DNA of 8,856 nt, taken from contig CANHTE010000033.1 in the NCBI GenBank assembly GCA_947462945.1, positions 1 through 8,856 on the forward strand. Direction: 5' to 3'. Position numbers and translations under genes: made by a program. A model generated the notes under the pieces. It was not told the DNA's origin. It saw nothing but the letters and a program-made list of their open reading frames with translations, and made no database searches. This DNA is from Acetobacteraceae bacterium. GTDB taxonomy: Bacteria; Pseudomonadota; Alphaproteobacteria; Acetobacterales; Acetobacteraceae. Position 1 is the first letter of the stretch. Every line of letters begins with the position of its first letter. Below are positions 5,627 through 8,856 of the stretch, one piece after another.

Positions 5627-7006
5627 TTACCGTGCGCGCAAAAATTCCGGCACACGCAGCAGGATCAGCTCATTATCATCGGCGCGGGTCAGGTGACGGC
5701 CGGCCGAGAAGGGCAGGTTGTTGTCATTGCCGACGATGATGTGATCCGCATCCACCATCGCCACATTCTCGATGGTGAAGAAGGGGAAGGTGAACACCGT
5801 GTCGGCCGCACCCTGTGGGCGGTCCCCACGGCTGCGCGCCACGCGCTGGGGGTCCTGGATGGCCATGAGGTCGATATGGCCGATCTTGCGGACGAAGCCC
5901 TCGGCATCCACCGCGCCCATATCCACCAGATAGATGCGCTTCAGGCGCGCCGGCATGGCAAAGCAGGGGGCGGCATGGGTGCTTTCCACCCCTTGGGCGC
6001 AGGCCCGGCCGGGATCACCCTCGCCATTGTCGCGCTCGATCACCAGGGCGCGGCGCTCGTCGATCATGTTGAAATCGCCAATGGCCGTGGCGCCCTGCTC
6101 CAGCCGGTAACGGACATTGCGGCCGGTCCAGGCCATGCGCGTCACGTCGAATTCCAGCACGCGCAGGAACTGCCCCTCGGGCTGATTGGTGCCGGGCGCG
6201 AACAGCGGCTGCTCCATCATCGCCCAAATGGTGCGGCCATCGGGCGTCAGCGCCATGCCCTCATAGCCGCCCGAGCGGCGGACGCGGTGCGGCACGCCGG
6301 CGGTGGGGTTGGCGGGGATGAGGTTGGCGTGGTGGTCGGGCGTGCGCAGGACCTCATTGTCCATCGTCGTCTCGACCACGCGCAGCAGCCGGCCCTGGGC
6401 GTCGAAATGCAGCAAATAGGGGCCGAATTCCTCGCCGATCATGATGCTGCCATCGGGCAGCGGCTGGATGCTCTCCACGTCGAAATCGGCGCCGGTGAGA
6501 TAGCGCGTGGCCGTCGCTTCGTTCTGGATGGGAAAGTGGGTGATGCGGTTGGGATCGGAAAGGAAGATGGTGTTTTCGACCGCGACGGCGCCGCTCTGCC
6601 AATTGGGGCGCACGCGATGGATCATCAGCAGCGCATCGGGGCTGTTGCGGCGATTGCCGAAGCCATTATCGCCCGTCACCCAATAGCTGCCATCGCCCAC
6701 TGGCTTGATGCCGGAAAAGCCCTGGAGTGGCTGGCCTGGGAAGGGCATGGCCAGGCCGGTGGGGCGCGGGCCATAGCCCGGCAGGCTCACGCCCGGGATG
6801 CTTCCAAGCTGCTCATTGCGGAGGTTGCCCGCGCCGGTGAAGCGGCCGGAGATGCGGAAATATTCGGGCGCATCAGCCGGCGGCGCCAGGAAGGTGGCGG
6901 CCGGCAGGATCGCCTGGCCAACCAGGCGGGCTTCGAAGCGCGTATCGGCGGCCGCCGGCAGCGCGAAGCTGATGGCGGCGGCAGTGGCGAGCAAAAGGCG
7001 GCGCAT
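5627..7006 (-). CDS. Esterase-like phytase-family protein, periplasmic
   Basis: A 459-residue secreted protein of the esterase-like activity of phytase family (PF13449 type), a beta-propeller-like fold. Most members have no established substrate; phosphoester or ester hydrolysis is presumed. A Sec signal peptide occupies residues 1-20 (MRR, hydrophobic core, PAAA before Asp21). Family motifs in order are PLQGFSGIKPVGDGSYWVTGDNGFG (about 93-117), TGADFDVESIQPLPDGSIMIGEEFGPY (about 171-197), SGGYEGMALTPDG (about 245-257) and NVAMVDADHIIVGNDNNLPFS near the C-terminus. The acidic GDNG, GEEFGPY and GNDNN clusters are the likely metal or active-site loops. C336 and C348 are the only cysteines and could form a disulfide. 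A GGAGGG Shine-Dalgarno sequence lies about 7 bases upstream of the ATG and is itself inside a perfect inverted repeat. The gene stands 77 bases after the small membrane protein and 91 bases before the amidase. Confidence 0.92.
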   Translation of the reverse strand: MRRLLLATAAAISFALPAAADTRFEARLVGQAILPAATFLAPPADAPEYFRISGRFTGAGNLRNEQLGSIPGVSLPGYGPRPTGLAMPFPGQPLQGFSGIKPVGDGSYWVTGDNGFGNRRNSPDALLMIHRVRPNWQSGAVAVENTIFLSDPNRITHFPIQNEATATRYLTGADFDVESIQPLPDGSIMIGEEFGPYLLHFDAQGRLLRVVETTMDNEVLRTPDHHANLIPANPTAGVPHRVRRSGGYEGMALTPDGRTIWAMMEQPLFAPGTNQPEGQFLRVLEFDVTRMAWTGRNVRYRLEQGATAIGDFNMIDERRALVIERDNGEGDPGRACAQGVESTHAAPCFAMPARLKRIYLVDMGAVDAEGFVRKIGHIDLMAIQDPQRVARSRGDRPQGAADTVFTFPFFTIENVAMVDADHIIVGNDNNLPFSAGRHLTRADDNELILLRVPEFLRAR

Positions 7007-7012
7007 GATGTA

Positions 7013-7031
7013 TCCCTCCAGATTGGAGGGA
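7013..7031 (-). promoter_or_regulatory. Inverted repeat that would mask the Shine-Dalgarno sequence
   Basis: On the minus strand, TCCCTCCA and TGGAGGGA flank a 3-base loop (ATC), giving an 8-base-pair perfect stem. The GGAGGG in the 3' arm is the ribosome-binding site of the esterase-like gene, so an RNA hairpin here would hide it. Alternatively the DNA palindrome could be a protein-binding site. The structure is seen; its function is inferred. Confidence 0.45.
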
Positions 7032-7083
7032 GGTCGCTACCAGCCGCGCATGACAGACCGGCGAAGGATTTATGGCGTCCGCA

Positions 7084-7242
7084 TCAAACCAGACCGACCA
7101 GCGCGCCCTTCGTCACCATTGCGGCCAAGGCGGCGGCGGCCAGGGCAGCGCCCATCGGCATCCGGCGGGATGTCAGGGCCCAGGCGGCCCCGGCTGCGAT
7201 CAGGGCCCAGGCGATGACGTCGCCCGAATCGATTCCGTCCAT
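7084..7242 (-). CDS. Small two-helix membrane protein, hypothetical
   Basis: A 52-residue protein that I do not recognise. It starts MDGIDSGDV, followed by a hydrophobic helix at about 8-24 (Trp12, Trp21), a short basic turn SRR (25-27) and a second Ala/Leu/Met-rich helix at about 29-52 with Lys45 inside it. It would be an inner-membrane hairpin with the basic turn probably on the cytoplasmic side. The start at 7242 is supported by a GGAGAG Shine-Dalgarno sequence 6 bases upstream. A TTG at 7275 in the same frame is less likely because it has no ribosome-binding site and would add a basic, non-conserved-looking leader. It lies between an acetyltransferase and a periplasmic esterase-like protein, all on the same strand. 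The hydrophobic pattern and ribosome-binding site favour a real gene. Confidence 0.65.
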   Translation of the reverse strand: MDGIDSGDVIAWALIAAGAAWALTSRRMPMGAALAAAALAAMVTKGALVGLV

Positions 7243-7304
7243 GAATGCTCTCCGCGTGACATTGCGATGACGCAACCTAAGGCCAAGACCGCCTCACCGC
7301 CAGT

Positions 7305-8015
7305 TTATTTTTCAGCCATGAGAGGGCGCTTGGGCCGGCCGGCCTGGTCCCAGTTGGAATCATCCAGCCAGGCCCGGATGGCCTGGGCGCGGGCCGGCCA
7401 TTCCTCGGCCAGGATGGAGAACCAGGCGGTGTCCCGCCGCCGGCCTTTCACCGTCATCACCGCGCGCAATGTGCCTTCATAGGTGAAGCCCAGCCGGGCG
7501 GCGGCCCGGCGGGAGGGTGCGTTCAGCGCGTTGCATTTCCAGGTGAGGCGGCGGTAGCCCAGATCCTCCATGGCATGGCGCATCAGCAGGAACATCGCCT
7601 CGGTGGCGGCGCGGCTGCGCTGCATGCGGGGCGAGAACCAGATATGGCCGATTTCGATATGCGCGTTGGCCGGCTGGATTTCCATCAGCGTCAGCCAGCC
7701 ATCCACCGTGCCGCTGCGATGCGGGCGGATCGCCCAGGCGATGGGATCATGCGTGGTGGCAAACCCACCGATAAAGCCGCCCAGCGCCGCCTCCGAGGCG
7801 AAGGGGCCATAGGCCATATAGGCCCAGCTTGCCTCGCTCGGGTCGCTTTGGGTGGCCTGCCAGAGATCGGCGATGTGGCGGGTGTGCAGCACCTCCAAAT
7901 CCACGCTCTGCCCCTTGTGCGGGATGCGGGCCGGCAGCGGGCGGGGCGTGGTATCCACGCGGTGGCCCACAGGTGGGTTGGTTTCGGGGTCATGCGGAGG
8001 AGTGAAATCAGCCAT
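7305..8015 (-). CDS. GNAT N-acetyltransferase, RimJ/RimL-like
   Basis: A 236-residue acetyltransferase of the RimJ/RimL type, using acetyl-CoA to acetylate an amino group on a protein N-terminus or small molecule. The fold signature is clearest in the second half: IEIGHIWFSPRMQRSRAATEAM (beta4 and acetyl-CoA loop region), then LTWKCNALNAPSRRAAARLGF and YEGTLRAVMTVKGRRRDTAWFS, the usual RimJ/RimL ending. An N-terminal extension of about 35 residues, rich in Pro and charged residues, precedes the domain. The substrate is unknown; it is not close enough to the ribosomal RimJ, RimL or RimI enzymes for a name. The ATG at 8015 is preceded only by a weak GGGG stretch. It is divergent from fpr, with 53 bases between the starts, and is the first gene of the minus-strand block. 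Confidence 0.88.
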   Translation of the reverse strand: MADFTPPHDPETNPPVGHRVDTTPRPLPARIPHKGQSVDLEVLHTRHIADLWQATQSDPSEASWAYMAYGPFASEAALGGFIGGFATTHDPIAWAIRPHRSGTVDGWLTLMEIQPANAHIEIGHIWFSPRMQRSRAATEAMFLLMRHAMEDLGYRRLTWKCNALNAPSRRAAARLGFTYEGTLRAVMTVKGRRRDTAWFSILAEEWPARAQAIRAWLDDSNWDQAGRPKRPLMAEK

Positions 8016-8068
8016 GCCCCATCATTCCCCGCTTGCGCCCTGCTGTCACGGGCCGCAAAACGCGGTTC

Positions 8069-8856
8069 ATGGACACGAGCACCCAACCCATCATCACCGC
8101 CCCGCCGGGCTTCTTCGCCGAAGAAGTCACCTGGGTGCATCACTGGACGGACAGCCTGTTCAGCTTCAAATGCACGCGCGATCCCACGCTGCGCTTCACC
8201 TCCGGCCAATTCGCGATGATCGGGCTGATGGTGGACGGCAAGCCCCTGACGCGCGCCTATTCCATGGTGAGCCCCGCCTGGGAGGACCATCTGGAGTTTC
8301 TCTCGATCAAGGTGCAAAACGGGCCCCTGACCTCGCGCCTGCAACATATCCGCGTGGGCGAGCGCGTGCTGATCGGCAGGAAGCCCGTCGGCACGCTGAT
8401 CCCAGACAATTTGCTGCCCGGCCGCAACCTGTGGTTCCTCGCCACCGGCACCGGCCTTGCCCCCTTCATGTCCCTGATGCGCGACCCCGAAATCTATGAC
8501 CGCTACGAGCGCGTGATCGTGGCCCACACAGTGCGCGAGGCGCGCGAACTCGCTTATCGCGACTACATCACGGGCGAGCTGCGCGAGCATGAGCTGCTGG
8601 GCGAAATGGTGACGGAAAAGCTGATCTACCTGCCCGCCGTGACGCGGGAACCCTTCCCGGTGCAAGGGCGCATCACCACCCGCCTGGAAACCGGCGAGGC
8701 CGAGCGGCAGGCCGGCGTCGCCGCACTCGACCCCGCGCAGGATCGCGTGATGATCTGCGGCAGCGAGGCGATGAACGCGGATTGCAAGGCGCTGCTGGAA
8801 GCGCGCGGCTTCATCGAGGGCACGAACAACGCGCCGGGCAGCTACGTCGTGGAGAA
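8069..8856 (+). CDS. fpr: Ferredoxin/flavodoxin--NADP+ reductase (partial, last codons outside window)
   Basis: An FAD enzyme that moves electrons between NADPH and ferredoxin or flavodoxin in the cytosol, feeding biosynthetic and oxidative-stress pathways. The 262 codons present cover almost the whole protein. The FAD-binding motif R62-x-Y64-S65 (LTRAYSMVSP), the second FAD loop KVQNGPLTSRLQ (81-92), the pyridine-nucleotide motif LATGTGLAPFMSL (124-136) and MICGSEAMN (228-236) are all intact. The window stops at GSYVVE; in bacterial Fpr proteins this is normally followed by a short tail such as KAFVE, so only about five residues should be missing. Starting at MDTST gives the usual N-terminus (GFFAEEVTWVHHWTDSLFSF). 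No Shine-Dalgarno sequence is visible before the ATG; a small CCGC/GCGG hairpin at 8053-8065 sits there instead. Confidence 0.95.
   Translation, partial: MDTSTQPIITAPPGFFAEEVTWVHHWTDSLFSFKCTRDPTLRFTSGQFAMIGLMVDGKPLTRAYSMVSPAWEDHLEFLSIKVQNGPLTSRLQHIRVGERVLIGRKPVGTLIPDNLLPGRNLWFLATGTGLAPFMSLMRDPEIYDRYERVIVAHTVREARELAYRDYITGELREHELLGEMVTEKLIYLPAVTREPFPVQGRITTRLETGEAERQAGVAALDPAQDRVMICGSEAMNADCKALLEARGFIEGTNNAPGSYVVE

Noticed and set aside
5693..7270. A 525-codon open frame on the plus strand, antisense to the esterase-like gene
   Set aside because: It is a shadow of codon bias in GC-rich DNA. The minus-strand protein has a signal peptide, a ribosome-binding site and clear family motifs, while the antisense product is His/Ala/Gly-rich with no recognisable domain.

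Overview
The window looks like chromosomal DNA of a GC-rich alphaproteobacterium, probably Acetobacteraceae (a Roseomonas-like lineage). That placement rests on very high GC in third codon positions, a Bug/TctC-type solute-binding protein standing alone, an RskA-type anti-sigma factor paired with an ECF sigma factor, an alphaproteobacterial-type Fpr, and a long GC-rich intergenic palindrome. It is an inference from general resemblance, not from an RNA marker. I see no rRNA, tRNA, CRISPR array, insertion sequence, phage gene or toxin-antitoxin pair.

Layout, left to right. (1) 1-389, minus: the N-terminal part of a YeaE-like aldo/keto reductase that runs off the left edge. (2) 424-2218, plus: a tight three-gene operon of an exported four-cysteine protein, an ECF sigma factor and an RskA-like membrane anti-sigma factor. 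Both junctions are ATGA overlaps, which suggests an envelope-stress or extracytoplasmic signalling unit. (3) 2322-3308, plus: a lone Bug/TctC periplasmic binding protein. (4) 3307-3394: a very long hairpin between two convergent transcription units. (5) 3398-8015, minus: six genes in one direction. In transcription order they are a RimJ/RimL-type GNAT, a 52-residue two-helix membrane protein, a periplasmic esterase-like phytase-family protein, an amidase-signature hydrolase, a phosphinothricin-acetyltransferase-like GNAT and a HIT-domain protein. The last three are tightly packed and probably one operon. (6) 8069-8856, plus: ferredoxin/flavodoxin-NADP reductase (fpr), complete except for its last few codons.

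How the genes work together. The sigma/anti-sigma pair should control a regulon that may include its own operon. The exported first gene is a natural candidate for a signal-sensing or target protein of that unit. The amidase, acetyltransferase and HIT genes are coupled, but no shared pathway can be read from sequence. The other genes look like independent housekeeping or accessory metabolic genes.

Most of the window is ordinary. The features worth a second look are the exported protein in the sigma-factor operon, the long intergenic hairpin, two 5' leaders with inverted repeats around the start site or the Shine-Dalgarno sequence, and the small membrane protein. No gap between genes exceeds about 100 bases.
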